Of a DNA stretch of 64,000 nucleotides, positions 1-8,036 are shown in pieces. The stretch is from Lactobacillus kimbladii (GTDB lineage Bacteria > Bacillota > Bacilli > Lactobacillales > Lactobacillaceae): NCBI RefSeq assembly GCF_014323605.1, contig NZ_SCMB01000002.1, positions 310,001 to 374,000 on the forward strand. The letters run 5' to 3'. The translations under genes were made by a program, and so were the position numbers. Within the stretch, counting starts at the first letter, position 1; each line of letters opens with the position of its first letter. Under the pieces are notes generated by a model. It worked only from the letters and a program-made list of their open reading frames with translations. It did not search any database and was not told the DNA's origin.

Positions 1-1462
1 GTTTCTGACCACCAGATAGTTTAATTCCCCGTTCACCAATTTCAGTCTCCATTTGATCAGGAAATTCCCGCACAAATTGATCGGCATAAGCCAAAGCCAA
101 TCCGTGCCAAAGTTCATCGTCCGTCATGTCCTTAGTCAAACCATAAACCAAATTTTCCCGAATCGTTCCGGAAAAAATAGCACTGTTCTGAGAAACATAG
201 CCTATTTGGGAGCGCCAATTTGCCAGATCAATATCTTGAATATTTTCATCCCCAATAGTGAATTTGCCACTTTCAGGCTGATAAAAGCGTTCTAGTAAGG
301 CAAAAATCGTAGATTTGCCACCACCACTAGGTCCCACAAAGGCAATGACAGAGTTAGGTTTTGAAACAAATGAAACAGATTGTAAAACGGGTTCATTTTT
401 AACATAACTAAAACTAACGTTTTGTGCTGTCAACGTTTTATTACTCAAATCATAAGTGTGATGGCTTAAATTCTTTTCAGGTTCAATTTGCAAAATTGCT
501 TGTATGCGTTCAGTTGAACCCAAAGCTTTTTGGATTTGTGAAAAGAAGGTAGCAAAATTAGCAACTGGTGCAATCACGTTAAACAGATATAGTAAGAATG
601 CTACAAGAGACCCACTAGTCAAAGAACCCTGACCTACGCGAATAATGCCAAATGCCAGGATGCCAGCAAAAGCCGCCATCATCAAAGTCATGATAATCGG
701 CTGCAAAATAGCTTCAACACGGGCATCTAGTACGCCAATAGTAAAAATCTTCTTGATCCTATGATTACCAGATTTTTGTTCATACTTTTCGCCATTACTG
801 GATTTAATTAAACGTACTTCAGACAATTTTTCGCTGACATCACCGTTAAATTTAGCTGTTTCTGACTGCAATTTGCGCCCAAGTCTCACCATAATGCGAC
901 CAATTGGCAATAAAATTACTACCACAATAGGGATTACGGTAAACATTAAGGTGGCCATTTGCCAATCCATCACAAATAAAATGATTAATGAAAAAAAGAG
1001 TTGTATTGCGCCAGTAATAAAGTTAGGAAATTGAGAAGCCAGCAAATCTTTAATAATTCCCGTATCATTAACCAAGCGAGAAGTGCTTTCACCTGCTTTA
1101 GTAACATCAAAATAACTTACAGGCAGCTTTAAAAGATGACCCCACAGGCGTTCACGCAGACTTTTAACGACACTTTCACCAAAATAGCGCAGAACAAATC
1201 CACCCACTGTTCCTAAAATTAATTGCAGGACAAACACAATGATAATAATAATTAGGCTCGAATAATTAAAATTATCCCACTTGCTCGTATCCACTAATTC
1301 TCTGGTTAATAATGGTAAGACCAAATTTGCTACACTTGTGACCAGACTGAGAAACAGCCCTAGTGCAAATAACGATTTTTTAACATTCAAACTTTTTAGC
1401 AAGTTTAAAAAATCACTGAATTTAACACCTTGTGTTTTATCTTTAAGTGACTTGAATGCCAT
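1..1462 (-). CDS. Multidrug-type ABC exporter, fused permease and ATPase (3' end outside window)
   Basis: This is a half-transporter of the LmrA/BmrA/MsbA type: an N-terminal membrane domain (about residues 20-320) followed by a nucleotide-binding domain. I translated the minus strand from an ATG at 1462, preceded by an AAGGAAAG ribosome binding site. The Walker A motif GPSGGGKS lies near residue 378, and the reading frame leaves the window exactly at the signature LSGGQ (residue about 485), so roughly the last 90-100 residues are missing. It probably pumps lipophilic drugs or lipids out of the cell as a dimer. It lies downstream of the MarR gene at 1549-2223 on the same strand, the usual arrangement for a MarR-controlled exporter. 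Substrate is unknown. Confidence 0.9.
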   Translation of the reverse strand, partial: MAFKSLKDKTQGVKFSDFLNLLKSLNVKKSLFALGLFLSLVTSVANLVLPLLTRELVDTSKWDNFNYSSLIIIIIVFVLQLILGTVGGFVLRYFGESVVKSLRERLWGHLLKLPVSYFDVTKAGESTSRLVNDTGIIKDLLASQFPNFITGAIQLFFSLIILFVMDWQMATLMFTVIPIVVVILLPIGRIMVRLGRKLQSETAKFNGDVSEKLSEVRLIKSSNGEKYEQKSGNHRIKKIFTIGVLDARVEAILQPIIMTLMMAAFAGILAFGIIRVGQGSLTSGSLVAFLLYLFNVIAPVANFATFFSQIQKALGSTERIQAILQIEPEKNLSHHTYDLSNKTLTAQNVSFSYVKNEPVLQSVSFVSKPNSVIAFVGPSGGGKSTIFALLERFYQPESGKFTIGDENIQDIDLANWRSQIGYVSQNSAIFSGTIRENLVYGLTKDMTDDELWHGLALAYADQFVREFPDQMETEIGERGIKLSGGQK

Positions 1463-1498
1463 AAAAGATACCGGCTTTCCTTAGTTAGACTAAATAAA

Positions 1499-1525
1499 AG
1501 AGTTTTTCAATAATTGAAAAGCTCT
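1499..1525. terminator. Hairpin between marR and the ABC exporter
   Basis: The arms AGAGTTTTTCAA and TTGAAAAGCTCT pair around a 3-nt loop with one mismatch. T-rich sequence flanks both sides. It sits between two genes of the same strand, so it may be a partial terminator lowering exporter expression relative to the regulator. Confidence 0.6.
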
Positions 1526-1548
1526 TTATTTTATCTTGCTAATTATAA

Positions 1549-2223
1549 TCATTCATTTTCATTATGCCAGAATTTGCGCCAAAAGTCCCTATCATATTTA
1601 TGCATCTTATCATAATTGTAACAATTTTTGGTAAAATCACCTGGTTCAAAGTCATGATGGCAGTGATGCGCCCTATACATGTGGCGGCACATATCTCGCA
1701 TGTCAGACCTGGAGAAGTCATGGTCTGCGGCATATTTACGCCATTTTTTAATCCTTTCCATGCGGTAGGCAGGATCAACAAAATCGGTGGCTTTTTCCTT
1801 AAAATCTTTATCCCAGCCAGCAGCAATTTTTTGCAGATATTGACCAAATTGCTCCTGCTCTTCCGCAGTCAAACCGGCAAAGAAAGGCTCGGTATCTTGC
1901 TTATCTTTTAATTCAGCCAGCTTGGCAGCCTTTTCTTTCCCAGCTGCTGTTAGATAAACACGTTTAACTCGTTTGTCCTGCTCATCAACTTCACGTGAGA
2001 TATCACCTTTTAGTTCCATTTTTTTCAATAATTCAGCTAAAGACCCAGGTTTCAAAGCCAAAATTTCAGCTAAATAGTTTTGGGTTAAACCGTCTTCAAG
2101 TTTTAAAACAGCCAATACCCTTTTTTGTCCTGATATCGGTTCTTTGTTTTGAAACATATAGTAACGACTAGCCCGCAAAATAAAATGAAGTTGTTCCATT
2201 AATTGATCACTTGCTTGACTCAT
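1549..2223 (-). CDS. MarR-family transcriptional regulator with His/Asp/Tyr-rich C-terminal tail
   Basis: The N-terminal 145 residues are a MarR winged-helix protein; the recognition region LTQNYLAEILALKPGSLAEL lies near residues 46-65 and the wing follows in the DEQDKRVKRVYLT segment. The protein has 224 residues against about 140-150 for a plain MarR. The extra C-terminus (about 165-224) is packed with His, Asp, Tyr, Arg and Cys, including HHCHHD. Such a tail could bind metal, but that is inference. Its own promoter carries TTAGGTA boxes (see 2248-2305), so it probably represses itself and the exporter downstream. Confidence 0.85.
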   Translation of the reverse strand: MSQASDQLMEQLHFILRASRYYMFQNKEPISGQKRVLAVLKLEDGLTQNYLAEILALKPGSLAELLKKMELKGDISREVDEQDKRVKRVYLTAAGKEKAAKLAELKDKQDTEPFFAGLTAEEQEQFGQYLQKIAAGWDKDFKEKATDFVDPAYRMERIKKWRKYAADHDFSRSDMRDMCRHMYRAHHCHHDFEPGDFTKNCYNYDKMHKYDRDFWRKFWHNENE

Positions 2224-2247
2224 AATTAAGTTCCTTTAAATAAAAAG

Positions 2248-2305
2248 TTAGGTACCTAATATAATTTACAATTAAATTATAGTTTGATACCTAACAGTTT
2301 GTCAA
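2248..2305 (-). promoter_or_regulatory. marR promoter with two TTAGGTA operator boxes
   Basis: On the minus strand a consensus -35 TTGACA (2300-2305) is followed after 18 bp by -10 TATAAT (2276-2281). The spacer carries TTAGGTATCAAA (complement of 2283-2294), and just past the start site lies the perfect 12-bp palindrome TTAGGTACCTAA (2248-2259). Two copies of the same half-site at spacer and start positions are typical of an autorepressed MarR promoter. Confidence 0.8.
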
Positions 2306-2333
2306 ACAAAATGTCAAAATAAATTTTATTATT

Positions 2334-2810
2334 TTATCTATAACTGACTAATCTTAACCTGCCGCCGCATTTGCCACAGCCATAACGACGTACATTAACG
2401 CGCCGAACCCGCACAAACTGTTGACCGCATATAGTGCAAACATACAAATATTTTGCTTTTCTTTTGCGTTTAAGACCTATGTCCGGGGCATACCGTGAAC
2501 CACCTACTCTATCAAGCAAAACCTTGAAATCTTGATCTTTGTGGCGATATCCTTTATGAGTTAAGTGCAAATGATAATGCGTCAGTTCGTGCTTAATTAT
2601 GCCAATCAATTCTTGATAATATTGCGGCACTAAAAAATGCGCATTAATTTCAATGTGGTGATCATCTAAATGATACCGACCACCAGTTGTTGTCATGCGC
2701 TTATTAATTTTTACTTGGTGCTTAAACTGTCTGCCAAAATACTTAAGAGAAACTTCTGCCACCAGGTTCTGTAATTCTTCTTCAGTCAGATTATCTGAAA
2801 ACTTTGGCAT
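2334..2810 (-). CDS. SprT-like zinc metalloprotease-family protein
   Basis: The 158-residue protein has the SprT-like signature HELTHYH (His74-His78 with Glu75) and a C-terminal zinc ribbon with cysteine pairs at 125/128 and 145/148. These are the expected parts of the bacterial SprT family, which is related to eukaryotic Spartan. The cellular role in lactobacilli is not established. The start overlaps the end of the upstream glycosyltransferase by 20 bp, so the two are probably translationally coupled, although no functional link to polysaccharide synthesis is obvious. Confidence 0.88.
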   Translation of the reverse strand: MPKFSDNLTEEELQNLVAEVSLKYFGRQFKHQVKINKRMTTTGGRYHLDDHHIEINAHFLVPQYYQELIGIIKHELTHYHLHLTHKGYRHKDQDFKVLLDRVGGSRYAPDIGLKRKRKAKYLYVCTICGQQFVRVRRVNVRRYGCGKCGGRLRLVSYR

Positions 2811-3489
2811 AAAGAGCTGCCTCTTTTTTGGTTTTAATTCTGACTTTAAGAGCTGTAACTAATTTTCTTTTTAATGGTTTAGCACCTTCCATCCACGTAC
2901 CAGTAAATACGTGGATTGTCTTTGATTGTGCTGACGGATTACAAAGAACGCCATCAGGATAAACATGTATCCCTTCCTGCAATTGCTGCTCCTTGTTATT
3001 AGGCTGAGCACCATATTTATTTTTTAAAATATCAGATACAGAAACAGTATTCACTCCCGCTAATTGGTCTTGTTTGTCAAACGTAAAATTACGGTCATCA
3101 TAATAAGAAAGCATGTCTTTAATCAGTGGATGACCTTTTTCCGCTCCAAATACTGCTGTAAAAGGATTATCCTTATTTTCAAAACCAACAAAAGCTCTAT
3201 TATTTAATAAATCATGCAAATCATCTAGCACCAAGACGTCAGTATCCATATAAATGCCGCCCATTTTATAGACTGCTTTAGCCCGGATATAGTCGGAAAC
3301 AAACGCCCATTTTTTAGCTTGATAAGCCTGCTCAACATATTTATTTTCGTGAATGTCAAAATTATGCTCGTTCCATTCGATTATTTGGTAGTCTTGCAGA
3401 TGCTTGGTCCAAGTTTTCATGCAACGCTGAATATTTTTAGGCTTAGGGTTGCCCCCCACCCAGACATAGTGAATTATTTTGGGAATCAT
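2791..3489 (-). CDS. DXD glycosyltransferase of the capsular/TcdA-TcdB sugar-binding family
   Basis: A 232-residue cytoplasmic sugar transferase. It opens with IPKIIHYVWVGG, typical of the Gly_transf_sug family, and has the metal-binding DTD at residues 82-84 within GGIYMDTDVLVL. No membrane segment is seen. It would transfer a sugar from a nucleotide donor onto a lipid-linked or polymeric acceptor. It sits 3 bp after the flippase gene in the wall polysaccharide operon and overlaps sprT at its end. The donor and acceptor cannot be told from sequence. Confidence 0.85.
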   Translation of the reverse strand: MIPKIIHYVWVGGNPKPKNIQRCMKTWTKHLQDYQIIEWNEHNFDIHENKYVEQAYQAKKWAFVSDYIRAKAVYKMGGIYMDTDVLVLDDLHDLLNNRAFVGFENKDNPFTAVFGAEKGHPLIKDMLSYYDDRNFTFDKQDQLAGVNTVSVSDILKNKYGAQPNNKEQQLQEGIHVYPDGVLCNPSAQSKTIHVFTGTWMEGAKPLKRKLVTALKVRIKTKKEAALYAKVFR

Positions 3490-3492
3490 AAG

Positions 3493-4923
3493 TTAACCTC
3501 TAGTAAAAAATTTCTTTAATAGCAAAATTATGTCTTGATTAAAGTCTAGTTTCAACAAGAACATTAAAGCGATATACAAAACAAGCATAATGATTGATTT
3601 GACTAACATGTTAAGAAATGCTGATGAAAACATTTGTGGCAAAAGCATCCCTGCTGCCAAAACAATGATTGCAATTATAAAATATTTAGGAATTTCGCGA
3701 AAAGAATATTTAAAATCATAGCCATCACGAACAATCCATAGTCGTAAAAGCAAAACTATAAACTCAGTTATCAAAATTGCAATCATTGCTCCCGTTGCAC
3801 CATAAAACCGATCCAAAAAGTAGCTTAATACTACTTCTAAAATAGCTCCCACTATAACGGGAATAGCATAATCTCGGTCTCGATGATTGGCAAGGGCAAA
3901 TTGATTGGCAAAAACCCCACCTGTTGGAATCATTATGATGGTCAAAGTGAAGAAGAACATTAACGGCGTCATTGGGATAAATTTATGCCCAAAAAAGAAA
4001 GGCACAAATTCTTTAGTATTCGCCATAATAATAACTGCAAATAATGTCCCCAGCATCACTGTCGCTTCCAGGGATTTTTTTAAAACTATTCGTTGTTCTT
4101 TTTTACCTTCACCCGCCATTTTAGGCATAATCACTAAGGAAATACTGGTTACAATTCCCAAAACCATGTTAGAAATTCTTTGGGAATTGTCATAAAAGGC
4201 AACCTGCGTCGAATTTTGAAAGAGGCCCAAGATAGGTTTATCGAGAGAAGTATAAATTTGGGTGGCAATTTGCGGAATCAAGAGAGTAATGATTGCTTTA
4301 ACAGTCGCACGGTATTGATAAAAGTGTTTGACAGGTCCACCTACATAACGGTGTATATCAAACCAAAAGACAAATGATCCTAGCATAGTTGAAACCGACA
4401 TAATCAACATATACTTCCAAAGATCACCGGGACTTTTTACCCATAATAAAATCAGGATAACAGATACCAGCTTAACCGCAGTATTTTTTAAAACCACTCG
4501 ACCAAAATCAGCCAGTCCCTGAAAGAACCAAGAAATATCTACTTGTGCTGAAATAAGGTAAGGCACCATTAATAACAAATATTGACCGTACTTAATATGA
4601 AAAAAACTGGTTACAGCAATTACTAACGCAATTGTCACAAAACCAGCAATAGCCTGAAAGTACCAAAGCCCCCAAAAAGCTTTGGTTAAATCCTGCTCAT
4701 TACCGAAAGATCTAATCTGCGAAATTGTTCTCATACCAATATATGACACAGACAGTGTACAGAATATCATTAAGAACTGAACAATATTATTCACATTACT
4801 ATAAATACCATATGTTTTAGGACCCAAAATTCTGGAAAGGTAAGGCACGGTTATTAGCGGTACTAATACCAAAAATATTTGGTAAACCGCATTATATAGA
4901 ATGTTTAAAAATGTTCTTTTCAC
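3493..4923 (-). CDS. Polysaccharide flippase (Wzx-like oligosaccharide exporter)
   Basis: A 476-residue, very hydrophobic protein with about 12-14 membrane spans, the right size for the MOP superfamily polysaccharide transporters. The N-terminal region with VPYLSRILGPKTYGIYS is characteristic of the Wzx/RfbX group. It would flip undecaprenyl-linked repeat units or a teichoic precursor across the membrane. Its start overlaps the stop of the upstream glycerophosphotransferase gene by 4 bp, indicating one operon and coupled translation. Confidence 0.88.
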   Translation of the reverse strand: MKRTFLNILYNAVYQIFLVLVPLITVPYLSRILGPKTYGIYSNVNNIVQFLMIFCTLSVSYIGMRTISQIRSFGNEQDLTKAFWGLWYFQAIAGFVTIALVIAVTSFFHIKYGQYLLLMVPYLISAQVDISWFFQGLADFGRVVLKNTAVKLVSVILILLWVKSPGDLWKYMLIMSVSTMLGSFVFWFDIHRYVGGPVKHFYQYRATVKAIITLLIPQIATQIYTSLDKPILGLFQNSTQVAFYDNSQRISNMVLGIVTSISLVIMPKMAGEGKKEQRIVLKKSLEATVMLGTLFAVIIMANTKEFVPFFFGHKFIPMTPLMFFFTLTIIMIPTGGVFANQFALANHRDRDYAIPVIVGAILEVVLSYFLDRFYGATGAMIAILITEFIVLLLRLWIVRDGYDFKYSFREIPKYFIIAIIVLAAGMLLPQMFSSAFLNMLVKSIIMLVLYIALMFLLKLDFNQDIILLLKKFFTRG

Positions 4924-6068
4924 AACTTACCCTCTATTTTTAACAATTTAAATACATTTTCACAGTTTGAATCGGTCTGCACCTCATTAGTTAAATTTAG
5001 CCAGTAGTGCCGCTTTTGACTGAATTGATCAGGCATTACAAGTGCCTTAATAAGCTCCTGCTGCGTTTTCACACACAGTCCAGGAACAATTTCTTCATAA
5101 GGACCCATTAAAAGTCCTCGCTTTTTTTCGTATTGCCGCAAATAATTGGTAATAAATATGATTGGTTTGTCAATGTTTAAATAATCAAAATAAATCGAAG
5201 AATAATCAGTAATTAAAAAGTCTGTATTACCTAAAAGTTCATATAAATCAATATCAAGTTGATACAAATAGTCGTTATTGAGAAAGGCAATATTTGAAAA
5301 GCTGCTCCGCAGGTGTTTAAACAGGTTCATTTCATAGGGATGCAACTTTACTATTAAATACTGATGGTTCTTTTTTAAAGAACTATTCAGCTTCACAGCA
5401 TCAAAATCAGGCAATGCAAAGAAATTACCCTGCTCAACTTGAGTCATAATTTGTCGATCATCCATTTCATAACGAAAAGTTGGCATGTATATTCCAATTT
5501 GAGCACCATCATCTTCAGCTTTGAATAAGTCAGTTAATAGTTTCTTTTTACTAATAGCAGGATTTTTCAAGGCATCAAGACGAGGAAACCCAGTTTTTCG
5601 ATATTTGTTAGTTTCAATCGCGCAGCAGGCACTCATTAGACTTTCATATAAATCACTGCTTGAGCAAACAACGTCAGCATTTTTTTGCCACAAATTAGCA
5701 TTACGCTGATCAGTTTTGCGACTAGTATTATTAGCCATAAATCCCATACGCTTGAGGGGAATACCATGCCAGAACTGAATATTGATTTGTCTAGCATGAA
5801 CTTTAAATGGCTGGTGTGTCGTCAACACAAACTTTGCTGCACCGATTTGTCGCCAAGTTTTTAACGATAAATGTGAAGACGGCCATGGTTCAACGGTAAT
5901 AACTTCATATTCAGGATGATTTTTCTTCAAATATTTGCCAAATAAATAACCATTTGAACCCGATCTACCTGCGCCATTAAGTATAACCACTTTATTATCT
6001 TGCACTGGTGTGAAACGAGCAATTAATTTCATTGCCGCTAAATATAAACGAAACAAAAAACTCTTCAT
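4920..6068 (-). CDS. CDP-glycerol glycerophosphotransferase family protein (TagB/TagF-like)
   Basis: The 382-residue protein has the TagF-family markers: WHGIPLK at 100-106, KLHP at 241-244 and TDYSSIYFDY at 287-296, the last being part of the CDP-glycerol site. A short hydrophobic/basic N-terminus may tether it to the membrane. The family adds glycerol- or ribitol-phosphate units to teichoic acids or decorates exopolysaccharide. It is the first gene of the operon with the flippase and the DXD glycosyltransferase, which suggests a phosphate-containing wall glycan. The RBS GGGAAG lies about 8 bp upstream of the ATG. Confidence 0.85.
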   Translation of the reverse strand: MKSFLFRLYLAAMKLIARFTPVQDNKVVILNGAGRSGSNGYLFGKYLKKNHPEYEVITVEPWPSSHLSLKTWRQIGAAKFVLTTHQPFKVHARQINIQFWHGIPLKRMGFMANNTSRKTDQRNANLWQKNADVVCSSSDLYESLMSACCAIETNKYRKTGFPRLDALKNPAISKKKLLTDLFKAEDDGAQIGIYMPTFRYEMDDRQIMTQVEQGNFFALPDFDAVKLNSSLKKNHQYLIVKLHPYEMNLFKHLRSSFSNIAFLNNDYLYQLDIDLYELLGNTDFLITDYSSIYFDYLNIDKPIIFITNYLRQYEKKRGLLMGPYEEIVPGLCVKTQQELIKALVMPDQFSQKRHYWLNLTNEVQTDSNCENVFKLLKIEGKL

Positions 6069-6108
6069 TATTCAACTTCCCAATCTCTTACCTAGTATAA
6101 GAGTACAG

Positions 6109-6137
6109 AAAAAGCCTGAGAGAACTCAAGCTTTTTT
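6109..6137. terminator. Bidirectional-looking terminator below the decayed gene
   Basis: AAAAAGCCTGAG pairs with CTCAAGCTTTTTT around a 4-nt loop with one mismatch. On the minus strand it follows the stop codon of the remnant at 6169, as expected for that former gene's own terminator, and it precedes the wall polysaccharide operon. Confidence 0.6.
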
Positions 6138-6168
6138 ACTTTATTTTTTAGTTTTTTAATGATTCTAA

Positions 6169-6349
6169 CTATATAGAACTCTCGAAATGCTTATTCTTGT
6201 AATAAAAACCATTTTGCCAATTTAGTATCAGTCTCATAGTTTCTGATTTATCAGGAACGGTTTCTGAAAAATTATTTGGCTCGTTATCAGCAAATGTTGC
6301 CACTGGTCCAACAATTAATAAGTCCAATGTATGGCTAATTTTTATCTAT
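6169..6349 (-). pseudogene. C-terminal remnant of an unidentified protein
   Basis: Minus-strand translation gives about 60 codons without a start, ending ...GFYYKNKHFESSI and a stop at 6169. Upstream the frame is closed by a TAG near 6350. The segment uses normal amino-acid composition and is followed by its own terminator-like hairpin, so it looks like the tail of a deleted gene. I do not recognise the family. The rest of the 476-bp gap from 6069 to 6544 is AT-rich and holds only hairpins. Confidence 0.4.
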
Positions 6350-6463
6350 TATAGTTTTTAAAGAAAAGTTTGATATTATAGCAGGACTTGTTCTATATTT
6401 CAAAATATTTTACAAATGTTATTTTTACTCTTGCGAAACTCTTAAAATTTAGAAAAACAAGAA

Positions 6464-6490
6464 GCCTGTCAGATAATCACTTTGACAGGC
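6464..6490. terminator. Terminator of the reductase-transporter operon
   Basis: Perfect 8-bp arms GCCTGTCA and TGACAGGC with T-rich sequence on both sides. It lies 55 bp beyond the stop of the flavoprotein gene, which runs on the minus strand. Confidence 0.75.
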
Positions 6491-6544
6491 CCTTTTTGTT
6501 ATAAAATTAAGTTTTTTATTGCATAAAACTAAGAAATAAAATTA

Positions 6545-8026
6545 CTATTTAGCAGCATACTGACCTGCTAATCTCCCAAAGGTTTGAGCATGGCTGCAAG
6601 TTAAACCAGGGACTCTGTCTTCGTACGAACCCCAGAAAAATCCTCCGGAACAATTACCGGCAGCATACAAGCCTGGAATTGGTTGATTAGTACTATTAAG
6701 CACTTGCATGTACTTATTGATATGTAATCCATCTAAAGTTGCTAGTAAAATACCGCTAAACCACGCACCATAATATGGTGCACCTTCGATCGGCAGCAAA
6801 CGTGATTTTTCCTTTCCGAAATCCTCATCTACACCTTTATGAGCCAGTTCATTATATCGAGCGACAGTCTTTTCTAATTGATCTTGAGGCAATTGCAGCT
6901 TTGTAGCCAGTTCAGCGATTGTATCTGCTTTTTGCACCAGACCTTCTTGAATCTTTTCTTCATTTTGTTTTTTGCGACCAGCTATCTCTTTATTCCCCGG
7001 CCAGCCAACACGGGAACAGCCTAAAGTATGAAACTCTTTTAAACGATTCATAGTTTCTTCATTCCAGATTAAAACTTCAATATTACCCGGCTGATGCATT
7101 AAAGCATTCATGTCAAACTGATAAGGCGCACTCTCATTGAAAAATCTTTGACCATTTAAGTTGACCTTTAAAAAGGGGAAGGAACCGATATTGTATTGAT
7201 TATTTCTCCAGTCAATGTGATACGTGTCCTTGGTGTTTGTACCTACGGGAACGGCACCTCGATCAAAAATAATTGATGCTGCCTCATCATCCTTAACAGC
7301 TCCTACCTCTAGAGCCGCAATAATACCAGAACCATCATCACGAGGACTTTGGGTAAAGCAACATTTCTTCAAAATTGTAGGATTCCATTTTTGCAATAGT
7401 GCTTTATTGGCCCCATAACCTCCGGTACATAAAATAACGCCCTTTGTTGCACTTATTTCATAAACTTCATTTGTCTTAGTATCTTTTACCTGAACACCAA
7501 CGACTTTTCCATCACTTGCAGTTAGTAAATGTTCAAGTTTAGTATTAAATCTATATTCAACACCTAATTTACGTGCGTAATCAATGAGGTAATTGCCATA
7601 ATCCTTATCATCGGAGTGATCATCTTTGGTTACATGATGTTCAGTTGGAAAAGCCTTATTGATCAAGGTTTCATAATGCGCATCTTTTTCACTGTACAAA
7701 TGTGCCCCATTTGGTTTTAGAACTTTTTCTTCCAGCCAATCCATGGTTTTACCAGAATTTTCTACCCATGTGCGTATTAAGGATTGGTCAACATTATCTT
7801 GGGTAAAAGCAGTTAAAAATTGTACTAAATCTTCTTGATCAATATGAACCCCCGCCTGATCTTGAGCCTTAGAGTTAACTCCTCCAAGCCAGTGACGGAA
7901 TAGGTGCTCGACCGTACTGCTTTTATCAATTACTAAAACTTTTGCTCCTGCTTCAGCTGCTGCCGTTGCAGCAAAACTACCTGAATTAGAGCCACCTACT
8001 ACAATAATATCATATTTATTTTTCAT
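6545..8026 (-). CDS. FAD-dependent fumarate/urocanate reductase-like flavoprotein, soluble
   Basis: A 493-residue protein of the FAD_binding_2 (fumarate reductase/succinate dehydrogenase flavoprotein) family. The dinucleotide fold DIIVVGGSNSGSFAATAAAE begins at residue 5, and the C-terminal FAD region runs GLYAAGNCSGG...HAQTFGRLAG. There is no signal peptide, haem domain or FMN-binding domain, so it works in the cytoplasm and needs another electron donor. Members reduce activated C=C bonds in organic acids. It lies 10 bp downstream of an anion transporter gene, which probably imports its substrate. The RBS AAGGAG precedes the ATG. Substrate unknown; fumarate, urocanate or a plant phenolic acid are all possible. 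Confidence 0.82.
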   Translation of the reverse strand: MKNKYDIIVVGGSNSGSFAATAAAEAGAKVLVIDKSSTVEHLFRHWLGGVNSKAQDQAGVHIDQEDLVQFLTAFTQDNVDQSLIRTWVENSGKTMDWLEEKVLKPNGAHLYSEKDAHYETLINKAFPTEHHVTKDDHSDDKDYGNYLIDYARKLGVEYRFNTKLEHLLTASDGKVVGVQVKDTKTNEVYEISATKGVILCTGGYGANKALLQKWNPTILKKCCFTQSPRDDGSGIIAALEVGAVKDDEAASIIFDRGAVPVGTNTKDTYHIDWRNNQYNIGSFPFLKVNLNGQRFFNESAPYQFDMNALMHQPGNIEVLIWNEETMNRLKEFHTLGCSRVGWPGNKEIAGRKKQNEEKIQEGLVQKADTIAELATKLQLPQDQLEKTVARYNELAHKGVDEDFGKEKSRLLPIEGAPYYGAWFSGILLATLDGLHINKYMQVLNSTNQPIPGLYAAGNCSGGFFWGSYEDRVPGLTCSHAQTFGRLAGQYAAK

Positions 8027-8036
8027 TTTTATCTCC

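Noticed and set aside
1564-1911. Plus-strand open frame of 115 codons
   Set aside because: It runs antisense through the MarR gene, has no RBS, and its composition mirrors the His/Asp-rich tail of that gene.
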